In this document: piece by piece, positions 1 to 7,320 of the stretch
Layout of the letters: each line of letters starts with the position of its first letter
Position numbering within the stretch: the first letter of the stretch is position 1
NCBI GenBank assembly: GCA_012727425.1
Contig: JAAYHQ010000052.1
Coordinates: forward strand, 1-48,922
DNA length: 48,922 bases
Reading direction: 5' to 3'
From: Bacillota bacterium
GTDB lineage: Bacteria > Bacillota > UBA4882 > UBA10575
The notes under the pieces: model-generated
The model's input: the letters and a program-made list of their open reading frames with translations, nothing else
What the model was told of the DNA's origin: nothing
Databases searched by the model: none
Translations under genes and position numbers: made by a program

Positions 1-1
1 G

Positions 2-91
2 GCTTCGCTGGGCGATTTTATTCACCGGATGGAGATTACCGTCGATCAATTTGGGAATGTGATTAAGAGTAGAAGAATTCAAGGGGCATAA
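2..91 (+). CDS. 3' end of an unidentified protein (partial)
   Basis: An open frame enters from the left edge in frame 2 and stops at TAA 89-91, giving 29 residues ending in NVIKSRRIQGA. The stretch is too short to assign to a family. No terminator separates it from the tRNA-Pro promoter 36 bases downstream. The frame is supported only by its being open and by the absence of another plausible gene here. Confidence 0.45.
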   Translation, partial: ASLGDFIHRMEITVDQFGNVIKSRRIQGA

Positions 92-126
92 AAACGGGAA
101 AAGGCAGAATATTTAACGGCGATTCA

Positions 127-155
127 TTGACACAAACCAGATCCAATGCTATAAT
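127..155 (+). promoter_or_regulatory. SigA promoter of tRNA-Pro
   Basis: The -35 hexamer TTGACA (127-132) and the -10 hexamer TATAAT (150-155) are both perfect and are separated by 17 bases. The -10 ends 19 bases before the tRNA, so the primary transcript carries a short 5' leader. Confidence 0.9.
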
Positions 156-174
156 TAAATCTGCCGTTAACAGT

Positions 175-251
175 CGGGCCGTAGCGCAGTTTGGTAGCGC
201 ACTTGACTGGGGGTCAAGTGGTCGCAGGTTCGAATCCTGTCGGCCCGACCA
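175..251 (+). tRNA. tRNA-Pro (anticodon GGG)
   Basis: The acceptor stem CGGGCCG (175-181) pairs perfectly with CGGCCCG (241-247). The discriminator is A and CCA is encoded (249-251). The anticodon stem CTTGA/TCAAG encloses a seven-base loop CTGGGGG, which reads anticodon GGG. The T arm contains GTTCGAATC. It has its own consensus promoter and terminator, so it is a single-gene transcription unit. Confidence 0.97.
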
Positions 252-259
252 GCTAAAAC

Positions 260-293
260 AAGGATTCTGAAGAACAGAATCCTTTTCTTTTTT
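260..293 (+). terminator. Intrinsic terminator of tRNA-Pro
   Basis: A 10-bp perfect stem AAGGATTCTG / CAGAATCCTT with a 5-base loop is followed by TTCTTTTTT. It lies 8 bases after the encoded CCA. Confidence 0.9.
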
Positions 294-423
294 GCGTATA
301 TTCTGCCCCCGGATGCCGTTGACGGCGGGTTTTTTCTTTGCGACCCCGGCCCCTGAGCGGAAGACATACTTGACGGGTGGTCTTCATATAGATGAAATAA
401 AGTTTGGGCTGGGGGTGGGACTT

Positions 424-813
424 GTGGTTAAACAAGAGCGCCCGGCAGTAAATTTCCGCCTGGTCCTGACCGCGGTTTTTGCCGGATTAAAGTATGTCTT
501 TGTTTTCTTGCTGTTGGTGACCCTCTTATTGGCGCTGACCTACTGGCTGGGTTGGGACTGGAGTGCTTACGAGCAGACAATCTACCAATATACGATTTAT
601 ACTGCAGTTGTCCTGGGGGCGTTGGCCACCGGTTATAAGGCAAGGGCCAAAGGTTGGCTTATGGGCATTGTGCTTGCCGTCGCCGCCTGGTTAATCTTTT
701 TTATTCTCGGCCGTATCTGCGGGTTGGAGCAAAAGATTAACGCAGGCTTAATCAACGGAGCCATTGCTGTCCTCTTGGGGATCGTGGGTGGGGTGATCGG
801 GATTAATCTCTAA
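424..813 (+). CDS. Small integral membrane protein, TIGR04086-like
   Basis: This is a 129-residue hydrophobic protein. After a short charged N-terminus (VVKQERPAVNFR) it has about four membrane segments, around residues 17-37, 54-68, 74-93 and 104-127. The ending with Gly-rich GAIAVLLGIVGGVIG resembles the small TIGR04086 membrane family of Firmicutes, whose function is unknown. The frame is open upstream to 292, but GTG 424 is preferred because GGGGGTGGG lies just before it and the upstream residues do not look like membrane-protein sequence. It sits between two tRNA genes and probably has its own weak promoter. The family assignment is by resemblance only. Confidence 0.7.
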   Translation: MVKQERPAVNFRLVLTAVFAGLKYVFVFLLLVTLLLALTYWLGWDWSAYEQTIYQYTIYTAVVLGALATGYKARAKGWLMGIVLAVAAWLIFFILGRICGLEQKINAGLINGAIAVLLGIVGGVIGINL

Positions 814-861
814 AGCTCAGTGGAGAATGGATCCTGGGAAAAAGTCCGTCTTCTTTAAGAC

Positions 862-890
862 TTGACACCAGGAAGAAATCCATATATAAT
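862..890 (+). promoter_or_regulatory. SigA promoter of tRNA-Trp
   Basis: Perfect TTGACA (862-867) and TATAAT (885-890) are separated by 17 bases and end 18 bases before the tRNA. The design is the same as for tRNA-Pro. Confidence 0.92.
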
Positions 891-908
891 ACATATTGTG
901 GATAGTAC

Positions 909-984
909 AGGGGAGTAGCTCAATTGGTAGAGCGTCGGTCTCCAAAACCGGTGGTTGCGGGTTCGAGTCCTGTCTCCCCTGCCA
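909..984 (+). tRNA. tRNA-Trp (anticodon CCA)
   Basis: The acceptor stem AGGGGAG (909-915) pairs with CTCCCCT (974-980). The discriminator is G and CCA is encoded (982-984). The anticodon loop CTCCAAA gives anticodon CCA. The D arm AGCTCAATTGGTAGAGC and T arm GGTTCGAGTCC are canonical. Confidence 0.97.
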
Positions 985-993
985 GAAGTGTAC

Positions 994-1017
994 AAACCGG
1001 ATCAACCGGTTTTTTTC
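994..1017 (+). terminator. Intrinsic terminator of tRNA-Trp
   Basis: The stem AAACCGG / CCGGTTT with a 5-base loop is followed by a run of T. It separates the tRNA from pduL. Confidence 0.85.
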
Positions 1018-1079
1018 TCTGTTTTGGTCCTGGTACCGGTTGTTGACCAATGTGGATTCGAGAAAGGAGTATATAGAAA

Positions 1080-1655
1080 ATGTCGATCAAAGTACCGGTC
1101 GGAGTCTCCAACCGCCATGTTCATTTGTCGCAGGAAGATCTGGAAACTCTCTTTGGCAAAGGGGCCACCTTAACGGTGAAAAAGGACCTTTCCCAACCCG
1201 GCCAGTTTGCCGCTGAAGAGACGGTTACCCTGATCGGACCGAAACGCTCAATTCCCAATGTACGGATTTTGGGGCCGGTGCGGGCACAAACCCAGGTTGA
1301 AATTTCGTTAACCGACTCTTATATGCTGGGGATTACGGCGCCGATTCGTGATTCCGGTAATCTCGAGAATACTCCCGGGCTCATCATTGAAGGGCCGAAG
1401 GGCCGGATTGAGCTCAAAGAAGGAGTAATCGTTGCCCAGCGCCATCTGCATTTGCATGATTCGGAAGCCGCCGAGCTTGGGCTGAAAGACCAAGATTATG
1501 TCCAAGCCAAAGTAGAAGGGCCCCGTGCGCTTATTTTTGACCGGGTTTTAGTCCGGGTTGGCCCGAAATATAAAAAAGATTTGCATCTTGATATTGATGA
1601 AGCGAATGCCGCCGGCCTTAAAACCGGGGATCTGGTCACCATCATCAAACCGTAA
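1080..1655 (+). CDS. pduL: Phosphate propanoyltransferase PduL (phosphotransacylase)
   Basis: PduL interconverts acyl-CoA plus phosphate with acyl-phosphate plus CoA, using acetyl or propionyl groups. Paired with acetate kinase it allows ATP synthesis. The 191-residue protein has the duplicated beta-barrel layout: an N-terminal half with the zinc-binding signature SNRHVHLS (about residues 10-17) and a second half with AQRHLHLHDSEA (about 119-130). Length matches the family. No N-terminal encapsulation peptide precedes the VPVGVSNRHVHL start, and no microcompartment shell genes are nearby, so this is the housekeeping cytosolic form that replaces or complements Pta. AAAGGAG lies 10 bases before the ATG. 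Confidence 0.95.
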   Translation: MSIKVPVGVSNRHVHLSQEDLETLFGKGATLTVKKDLSQPGQFAAEETVTLIGPKRSIPNVRILGPVRAQTQVEISLTDSYMLGITAPIRDSGNLENTPGLIIEGPKGRIELKEGVIVAQRHLHLHDSEAAELGLKDQDYVQAKVEGPRALIFDRVLVRVGPKYKKDLHLDIDEANAAGLKTGDLVTIIKP

Positions 1656-1698
1656 CTGGCGGAGTAATTTGGCAACACGGCTGATCCGAGGTGATTAG

Positions 1699-1908
1699 GT
1701 GCCAATCTATGAGTTTAAATGTCCGGAATGTGCGCATAAATTTGAGGAATTATGCAAGAGCCACACGGAGGAGATTGCTTGCCCCAAATGTGGTGCCCCA
1801 AAGACCAAACGTCTTTTTTCACCCTTTGCGGTGACCGGCGGCGCGGCGACAACCGGTGCCAGCAGCTGTGGCAGTTGTGCCGGTGGACGCTGTTCGACTT
1901 GTCATTAA
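1699..1908 (+). CDS. FmdB-family zinc ribbon protein
   Basis: This is a 69-residue protein. Residues 1-42 form the FmdB regulatory-type zinc ribbon: MPIYEFKCPEC with C8/C11, then a second CPKCG knuckle. A Gly/Ala/Ser-rich tail follows that ends in further cysteines (SCGSCAGGRCSTCH), as is common in this family. The start is GTG 1699, with GAGGTG upstream. Function is not established; the family is annotated as a putative regulatory zinc ribbon. It follows pduL by 43 bases and shares its terminator, so the two are probably co-transcribed. Confidence 0.9.
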   Translation: MPIYEFKCPECAHKFEELCKSHTEEIACPKCGAPKTKRLFSPFAVTGGAATTGASSCGSCAGGRCSTCH

Positions 1909-1936
1909 CGGAAGGATGCTTAATACACTAGAGCAG

Positions 1937-1972
1937 AAGGCCCCGTTATCCTGGAATAGCGGGGCCTTTTTG
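1937..1972 (+). terminator. Intrinsic terminator after the pduL unit
   Basis: AAGGCCCCG pairs with CGGGGCCTT, with further AT pairs near the loop, and is followed by TTTTT. Confidence 0.9.
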
Positions 1973-2287
1973 TGTCGGCTTCGCACCGGACCGGCCACAC
2001 TGCGCACTTACTTATTAAATTTTCATTAAAAAAGGCCGGTCAAGGACGGATGAAGAGGAAAAAAGTGCAGCCTTGTCGTATAGATAATACTGTTAAAATA
2101 TGAATTTTGTATTCATAACCACCTTAAATTGGTTAACCTGATCCTGGCTTACCTGGCCTATAGACCCAAAACATAACAAAACTAAGCGTTTTACCCACGA
2201 AACATCTTGAAAGGAACGTGAAAATCTAAACATTAGTGGGTTCTTTTTATGAAAAGAAATGATTATTTGAGAAGGAGTGTAAGTGGA
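1973..2287 (+). other. Intergenic leader region of the phosphofructokinase gene
   Basis: No gene is seen in these ~315 bases. They are AT-rich. A possible promoter (TTGTCG 2073-2078, TAAAAT 2094-2099, spacing 15) is poor. A long-range inverted repeat, ACCCAC near 2190 with GTGGGT near 2236 followed by TCTTTTT, could act as an attenuator but the loop is long. GAAGGAG (2271-2277) is the ribosome-binding site of the next gene. Confidence 0.35.
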
Positions 2288-3547
2288 ATGAGTGTATTGA
2301 AAGGTGCAGCCATCTTTGGACAGTCCGGTGGACCGACAGCGGTAATTAACGCGAGTGCGGCAGGGGTATTTCAGGAAGCCTTGAGACAAGAGGCAATTAC
2401 GGCCGTTTACGGTGCGGCGCACGGGATCAAGGGGATCCTGGAGGAGAAATTTTACGACATCGGTAAGGAGGACCCCTATGAACTGGAGCTTTTGAAGACA
2501 ACTCCTTCTTCGGCTCTGGGCTCTGTTCGGTATAAACTGAAAGATGCGGAAGAGGATGAGACTGACTACAAACGGCTTTTGGAAGTTTTTAAAAAATACA
2601 ATATCAGGTACTTCTTTTACAATGGCGGCAATGATTCGATGGACACTTGCAATAAAGTAAGCAAGTATCTGCAGAAGGTAGGCTATGAGTGTCGCGTGAT
2701 GGGCGTGCCCAAAACCATCGACAATGATTTATGGGGTACTGACCACTGCCCCGGATACGGTAGTGCCGCCCGTTATATCGCCACCTCAATTATGGAAGTA
2801 TACCACGACGCACGCGTCTATGATCAAGGCCAGATTACGGTCCTGGAAATCATGGGCCGGAATGCGGGCTGGTTGACGGCGGCTTCCGCATTAGCCAAGC
2901 ATGCCGGGTACGGACCGGATTTAATCTATCTTCCGGAGCTTCCTTTTGATCTGGAGAAGTTCGTGGACGAAGTGAACGATCTTTATAAAAAGCAAAAACA
3001 CGTGATCGTTGCTGTTTCCGAAGGGATCAAAGATAAGAACGGCAAATACATCTCCGAGTATGGGGCGGAACTGACCCAGCGTGATTCCTTTGGCCATGTC
3101 CAGCTGGGCGGGCTGGCCAGTGTCTTGGTTAATGTCCTTAAGGAAAAAACCAAAGCGAAAACCCGGGGGATTGAATTTAGTCTCCTGCAAAGATGCGCTG
3201 CCCATCTGGGTTCCAAAACCGATGTGGACGAAGCAGTGATGGCCGGTGAAATGGCAGTCAAGTGTGCGGTCGAGGGGAAAACCGATTACATGGTGGCTTT
3301 CGAGCGTGCGGCCGGGCCGGAATATAAATGCAAGGTGAAGCTGGTCGAACTCAGTGAAGTCGCGAACAAGGAAAAGAAGATTCCGCTTGAATGGATCGAC
3401 GAAAATGGCACCGGGTTGAAGCAAGAGTTTATTGATTATGCCCTGCCTTTGATTCAAGGCGAGTCCTCACCGCCGATGGTCGACGGCCTGCCCCGGTTTG
3501 CCAAACTGAAGAAAGTTTTGGCAACCGAACCGGCAATCTGTAAATAA
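2288..3547 (+). CDS. pfp: Diphosphate-type 6-phosphofructokinase (PFP)
   Basis: The enzyme phosphorylates fructose 6-phosphate to the 1,6-bisphosphate, probably with pyrophosphate, and is reversible. The 419-residue protein carries the nucleotide/PPi site GQSGGPTAVINAS near residues 11-23, then GGNDSMDT, the catalytic block PKTIDND and MGRNAGWLT. Lys in PKTIDND, where ATP-dependent enzymes have Gly, argues for pyrophosphate. The position usually Asp in PPi enzymes (GGDDS) is Asn here. ATG 2288 is chosen over the upstream ATG 2249 because GAAGGAG ends 10 bases before it and MSVLKGAAIFGQSGG matches the usual family start. It is a monocistronic gene ended by a strong terminator. Confidence 0.93.
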   Translation: MSVLKGAAIFGQSGGPTAVINASAAGVFQEALRQEAITAVYGAAHGIKGILEEKFYDIGKEDPYELELLKTTPSSALGSVRYKLKDAEEDETDYKRLLEVFKKYNIRYFFYNGGNDSMDTCNKVSKYLQKVGYECRVMGVPKTIDNDLWGTDHCPGYGSAARYIATSIMEVYHDARVYDQGQITVLEIMGRNAGWLTAASALAKHAGYGPDLIYLPELPFDLEKFVDEVNDLYKKQKHVIVAVSEGIKDKNGKYISEYGAELTQRDSFGHVQLGGLASVLVNVLKEKTKAKTRGIEFSLLQRCAAHLGSKTDVDEAVMAGEMAVKCAVEGKTDYMVAFERAAGPEYKCKVKLVELSEVANKEKKIPLEWIDENGTGLKQEFIDYALPLIQGESSPPMVDGLPRFAKLKKVLATEPAICK

Positions 3548-3610
3548 GAGATGGACGCAATCCAATAGCCCGACAGGCCGGGCAACAGATCGACAAAGCC
3601 GTAATACGTA

Positions 3611-3648
3611 AAAAAACCCTGTTATCCTTTGGATAACAGGGTTTTTTT
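3611..3648 (+). terminator. Bidirectional-type intrinsic terminator after pfp
   Basis: The stem AAAAAACCCTGTTATCC / GGATAACAGGGTTTTTT is a perfect inverted repeat with a short loop (TTT) and T runs on both strands. Confidence 0.95.
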
Positions 3649-3736
3649 ACGACCGAACGGCAAGGGTGAATGTAAACAAAATGTTAAATAGGTTCGGTAA
3701 CGGTTTATTAAACAGAAGAAACGTCGATAACTATTA

Positions 3737-3795
3737 TGTCGAAATATGTTATTATTAGTGAACGATTAAAACATTATTTTCAGTAAAGCGCGACA
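3737..3795 (+). promoter_or_regulatory. Two Spo0A-box-like sites upstream of cheY
   Basis: TGTCGAA occurs at 3737-3743, and the reverse-oriented CGACAAA at 3789-3795 reads TTTGTCG on the minus strand. Both resemble the core of the Spo0A box (TTTGTCRAA). They lie 80 and 28 bases before the CheY start. Short motifs like these arise by chance, so this is only a candidate. Confidence 0.3.
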
Positions 3796-3823
3796 AATGA
3801 TTTAAGGGGGTCAAATCGAACTG

Positions 3824-4177
3824 ATGAAAAAAGTTTTAATTGTGGATGACGCGGCTTTTATGCGGATGTCTTTAAAGAAAATCATGGTTGAAAACGGCTT
3901 TGAGGTTATTGGTGAGGCCGAAAACGGAAAAGAGGCAGTCACCAAGTACAATGAACTACAACCGGACATCGTAACGCTGGATATAACCATGCCGGAGATG
4001 GATGGGATAACGGCATTGAAAGCAATTATGAAGATAGATCCCGAAGCCAACGTTGTAATCGTATCCGCGATGGGGCAGGAGAGCTACGTCCGCGAGGCCG
4101 TGATGGCCGGGGCGAAAAATTTCATCGTGAAACCCTTCAATAAAGAACATGTCATCAAGGTGTTAAATTCGCTTTAA
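3824..4177 (+). CDS. cheY: CheY-like single-domain response regulator
   Basis: This is a 117-residue receiver domain without an output domain. The acidic pair D8-D9, phosphoacceptor D53 (in LDITMPEMDG), the Ser in VSAMGQ and the Lys in VKPF are all present, so it should be phosphorylatable. The VSAMGQ and KPFNKE features are typical of CheY from Clostridia and Thermotogae. No chemotaxis or flagellar genes are in the window, so its partner kinase is not shown. A separate terminator follows, so it is its own transcription unit although a close paralogue lies 160 bases downstream. AAGGGGG lies about 13 bases before the ATG. Confidence 0.9.
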   Translation: MKKVLIVDDAAFMRMSLKKIMVENGFEVIGEAENGKEAVTKYNELQPDIVTLDITMPEMDGITALKAIMKIDPEANVVIVSAMGQESYVREAVMAGAKNFIVKPFNKEHVIKVLNSL

Positions 4178-4183
4178 TTCTGC

Positions 4184-4210
4184 ACCATCCCAGAACGGGA
4201 TGGTTTTTTG
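4184..4210 (+). terminator. Intrinsic terminator after the first cheY
   Basis: ACCATCCC / GGGATGGT with a 4-base loop is followed by TTTTTT. Confidence 0.9.
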
Positions 4211-4248
4211 CTGTAATGTCAATTATTTATTACATTTTATTACCGCTC

Positions 4249-4277
4249 TTTACCGGGAAGAACGGACTGAGTATAAT
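4249..4277 (+). promoter_or_regulatory. SigA-type promoter of the second cheY/kinase/regulator unit
   Basis: A perfect -10 TATAAT (4272-4277) lies 17 bases after TTTACC (4249-4254), a 3-of-6 match to the -35 consensus. It begins the unit 4337-6648 independently of the first cheY. Confidence 0.65.
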
Positions 4278-4336
4278 AGGGGTGTGAACTGGACTTAATT
4301 CTTACGATTTTCGCATACATCCTAGTCGGGGGTGGC

Positions 4337-4693
4337 ATGTTGAAAAAAGCGCTCATTGTTGATGATTCGACTGTGATGCGAATGATGCTGAAGCGAATAT
4401 TACGAAAGAATGGTTTTGAAGTTATTGGCGAGGCTGATAACGGTTTAATGGGGGTCGAAAAATACCGGGAACTTAACCCGGACCTTGTCACGCTGGACAT
4501 CACCATGCCGGTGATGGACGGACTTACGGCGCTGAAAGAGATTATGAAGATTAACCGTGGGGCGAATGTGGTGATGGTCTCGGCCATGGGTCAACAGTGG
4601 TTTGTCGACGAGGCGCTAAACTACGGTGCCAAAGGATACCTTGTTAAACCATTCCGTGAAGAAAACGTGCTTAAAGTGCTTAATGGTATCTAG
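4337..4693 (+). CDS. CheY-like single-domain response regulator (paralogue)
   Basis: This 118-residue receiver domain is closely similar to the one just upstream. It shares NGFEVIGEA-NG, LDITMP-MDG and VSAMGQ, which points to a local duplication. D9-D10, phosphoacceptor D54, the Ser of VSAMGQ and the Lys of VKPF are intact. CGGGGGTGG precedes the ATG. It is followed after 33 bases by a histidine kinase and NarL-type regulator in the same direction without a terminator, so it may belong to that phosphorelay as a phosphate sink or as a second target of the kinase. That role is inferred from context only. Confidence 0.9.
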   Translation: MLKKALIVDDSTVMRMMLKRILRKNGFEVIGEADNGLMGVEKYRELNPDLVTLDITMPVMDGLTALKEIMKINRGANVVMVSAMGQQWFVDEALNYGAKGYLVKPFREENVLKVLNGI

Positions 4694-4726
4694 CCAATTG
4701 GTGCTGGACCGGGACGGTAGAGCATT

Positions 4727-6010
4727 TTGCCAAGGTGGTGCTGGGGATTGGAACAGTTGCCAACAGCAAAAAGCACAGAGAAACGGAACAGACCAGCAAA
4801 AACCGGATGTCGCCGCAAAGAGGAAACTACACAGCCGTTTTCTAATCAAGCGGGCATCCTGGCGCAGACGGCGTTGACGATTAATGCCGCCTTGGAACTG
4901 AACGAAGTGCTCGCGACGGTCTGTTTTGAAGTCTTGAACAGTTTAAAAGCCAGTTGTGCGACGATTCGGCTTTTGGATGCCAAGCGTCAGAACTATAGAT
5001 TGTATTACAGCTGCGGGAAGAAGACCACATGTTTCACGCCGGCGATTCCCGCTTCTTTGTTTGATCGGTATTTTGGCGGAACGGAACAGGTTATTGTGCT
5101 TGAGGATGTGGAGGCCATCAAAGACCCCGCCTTTCAAAAAGTCTTTGGCCATCTCAATTTGAAGTCATTGGTTGGCATTAAGTTATATAACGGAAAAGAA
5201 GTCAACGGTGCGATTTTACTTTTTCGCGAAGGCGAGACCTGGCCGGTTTCCGGGGAAGAAATGGTGCTGATGCAAGGATTAGCCGCCCAGGCTTCGCTGG
5301 CGATCCGTAATGCCCAACTTTACATGGAGCTTAGAGACAGTAAGCAAAAACTGCACCAGCTTCATCACCAGGTGGTACAGACGCTGGAGGAAGAGCGACG
5401 GCGGATCTCTTGGGAACTCCATGATGAGCTGGGCCAAGCGCTGGCGGCGATCAAAATTAAACTGGAACTGGTTGCTGATACAACTTGCCTGAATTGCGCA
5501 AGCCGAGCGGAGCTGACCAAGATCATCGCCCTTTGCCATGATGTGGTGGAAAAAACAAGACATATCGCCTATAACCTGCGTCCGGCGGCTCTGGAGGCGG
5601 TGGGGCTCATTCCTGCGCTGCGCAATTACTGCCGGACTTTTAGTCAACGGTTTGGGATTCCGGTCATTTTTACCTGTCCCCAAACGGAATTACCAGTGCT
5701 CTCCGAAGCGGCTAGTATCACGCTTTACCGGGTGTTGCAAGAAGGATTAACCAATGCCGCCAAGCATGCTCAAGCCTCCCGGATCGAGGTTCTTTTACAG
5801 ACCGATGCCGAGTTTATCTCTCTAACCGTGCAGGATAACGGGTCAGGACCGATACTTTCGGCCCTGTCGGCCGAGACTGGCTGCGGTGGAATCGGCCTCT
5901 TGGGGATGGATGAAAGATTGGCGGCATTGGGAGGAACGTTAAAAACCACGTTTTTACCGGGGCAAGGATTCACGCTCACGGCACAGGTGCCATGGGAGGG
6001 GTTAAAATGA
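4727..6010 (+). CDS. GAF-domain sensor histidine kinase, DegS/NarX type
   Basis: The 427-residue kinase has no membrane segment, so it is cytosolic. The N-terminal ~45 residues look like non-domain sequence. A GAF domain follows (about 48-205), then a HisKA_3 dimerisation helix with EEERRRISWELHDELGQ and the phosphorylated His near 232. The GHKL ATPase has an N box (EGLTNAAKHA), DNGSG and GIGLLGM. HisKA_3 kinases normally pair with NarL-type regulators, and one overlaps its stop by 4 bases (ATGA). The start is uncertain: TTG 4727 has no good ribosome-binding site, and no ATG or GTG lies nearer the GAF domain. The GAF ligand cannot be read from sequence; cysteines at ASCATI and SCGKKTTC are notable but do not form a known cluster motif. 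Confidence 0.85.
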   Translation: MPRWCWGLEQLPTAKSTEKRNRPAKTGCRRKEETTQPFSNQAGILAQTALTINAALELNEVLATVCFEVLNSLKASCATIRLLDAKRQNYRLYYSCGKKTTCFTPAIPASLFDRYFGGTEQVIVLEDVEAIKDPAFQKVFGHLNLKSLVGIKLYNGKEVNGAILLFREGETWPVSGEEMVLMQGLAAQASLAIRNAQLYMELRDSKQKLHQLHHQVVQTLEEERRRISWELHDELGQALAAIKIKLELVADTTCLNCASRAELTKIIALCHDVVEKTRHIAYNLRPAALEAVGLIPALRNYCRTFSQRFGIPVIFTCPQTELPVLSEAASITLYRVLQEGLTNAAKHAQASRIEVLLQTDAEFISLTVQDNGSGPILSALSAETGCGGIGLLGMDERLAALGGTLKTTFLPGQGFTLTAQVPWEGLK

Positions 6011-6648
6011 TTCGGGTGGTGATCGCCGAGGATCATCATATTGTGCGCGAAGGGTTACGGGTTTTGCTCGAGCGAACCGGGGAGATTGAGATTGTCGGTG
6101 AGGCGGACGATGGCGACAAAGCTTTCCGGCTGATCAAGGAGTTGTGTCCTGATATCGCCTTAATCGATATGGTGATGCCAACTTTTAATGGTAATCAATT
6201 ACTGGTTAAACTCAAGGAACTTGGTTTACCCACGATCCCTATTGTCCTTTCGATGTATTCCGAACCGGAGGTGGTGCGGGAGGCATTAAAAAATGGAGCC
6301 CGCGGTTACCTTTTAAAGAGTGCTGTTTTTCAAGAGTTAATGATTGCCATTCGGGCTTGTTTAAATAATAAGACCTATTTAAGCCCCGCTATTTCCCAAC
6401 TTTTAGTTGAGGATTATATCACGGAAAAGGAAAACCCGGGTCGGAACCTGACCCCCCGCGAAATTGAATTACTGCAGTTGATCGTGAAAGGTTATAAAAA
6501 CCGGGAGATTGCCGAACGGTTGATGATTGCCCTCAAGACGGTGGAAAACCACCGGGCCAATATTATGAAAAAGCTAAATGTGACGAATACGGCTGAACTG
6601 ATCGTGACGGCGGTGAAAGAAGGGATCGTAAAGCTTGATGGGCAGTAG
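6007..6648 (+). CDS. NarL/LuxR-family response regulator
   Basis: The 213-residue protein has a receiver domain (D8/D9 pair, phosphoacceptor D54 in LIDMVMP, Lys in LLKSA) and a C-terminal LuxR-type helix-turn-helix starting at LTPREIELLQ with the recognition region TVENHRANIMKKL. It is the DNA-binding output of the kinase that overlaps it. ATG 6007 follows GGAGGGG by 4 bases and overlaps the kinase stop as ATGA, which indicates translational coupling. An in-frame ATG 15 bases upstream is rejected for lack of a ribosome-binding site. Target genes are not evident. Confidence 0.93.
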   Translation: MIRVVIAEDHHIVREGLRVLLERTGEIEIVGEADDGDKAFRLIKELCPDIALIDMVMPTFNGNQLLVKLKELGLPTIPIVLSMYSEPEVVREALKNGARGYLLKSAVFQELMIAIRACLNNKTYLSPAISQLLVEDYITEKENPGRNLTPREIELLQLIVKGYKNREIAERLMIALKTVENHRANIMKKLNVTNTAELIVTAVKEGIVKLDGQ

Positions 6649-6731
6649 GTCAATATATATACGCTAATGAGTGAAGAAAAGATCAAGTACGGTGTGGGAG
6701 TTTGACACGGGAAAACGGTGGTGGAAACAGG

Positions 6732-6774
6732 GAGCGTTGCCAAGCAGGAAGAAGGTTTGGTGCCGCTCTTTTTT
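6732..6774 (+). terminator. Intrinsic terminator after the two-component unit
   Basis: GAGCG pairs with CGCTC. After one mismatch, TGCCAAGC pairs with GTTTGGTG (two wobble pairs) around a 9-base loop, followed by TTTTTT. Confidence 0.85.
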
Positions 6775-6946
6775 GTCTGGCCGGAACGAGACGGCGGCAT
6801 CTAGGGGTTAATCACTAGATAAAAATGGGGAAAAGGCCTTATGGTAAAAGGGCGAAAAAAGGGCGATAATAAGAATGACGGTATTTTCCAAACCAACAAC
6901 TACGGTTAACGGAAAAGGGAAATATAGCCGCACGGGAAGGAGCAAG

Positions 6947-7138
6947 ATGATTGTAATGCAGCTAGCTGAGCTACGGAGACAGATTAACGAAAAAAAGCAG
7001 GAGCTTTACCGGTATTATCGGGAACAGGGAATCAGTAGTAATGTTTTAAAGGTGAGCATGGATTTGGACAAATTGATCAATCAATATATTATGCTAACCC
7101 CTCTTCCTTATTATAAAGGAGACACTGTTCAAAAGTGA
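6947..7138 (+). CDS. Spo0E-like aspartyl-phosphate phosphatase
   Basis: This is a 63-residue protein predicted as a two-helix hairpin: ELRRQINEKKQELYRYY, then a second helix with the Spo0E signature in the form SSNVLKVSMDLDKLINQYI. Spo0E-family proteins dephosphorylate Spo0A-P and delay sporulation. The canonical SQELD core reads SMDLD here, so the usual Gln is Met while the Ser and both acidic positions remain. ATG 6947 is chosen because GAAGGAG lies 4 bases upstream; the longer frame from 6875 lacks a ribosome-binding site. It is a single gene between the two-component terminator and the convergent pot operon. Confidence 0.8.
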   Translation: MIVMQLAELRRQINEKKQELYRYYREQGISSNVLKVSMDLDKLINQYIMLTPLPYYKGDTVQK

Positions 7139-7245
7139 ATCTTAAGGTCTAAGGAGTTTGTCTGACCGCCGTACCGTTAAAAGCCGGAGCGGATTTTTTT
7201 TGCTTGATTGAGAATAGTATTGTCGGGTAAAGGGATGGAAGTGGC

Positions 7246-7299
7246 GAAAAAAAACAGGCCGGCCCCGTCCTCCTTTCCGGTGGGGGATGGGGTCGGCCC
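7246..7299 (-). terminator. Intrinsic terminator of the pot operon (minus strand)
   Basis: On the minus strand GGGCCGACCCC pairs with GGGGCCGGCC, with a Gly-codon-free loop of about 25 bases, and is followed by TGTTTTTTTT. It lies ~20 bases past the potD stop. Confidence 0.85.
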
Positions 7300-7320
7300 T
7301 TATTTGGTCCGCTTCTTTTT

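Noticed and set aside
2921-3457. 178-codon minus-strand ORF opposite the phosphofructokinase
   Set aside because: It lies wholly antisense to a well-recognised gene; its length comes from codon bias of the sense strand and no domain is seen.
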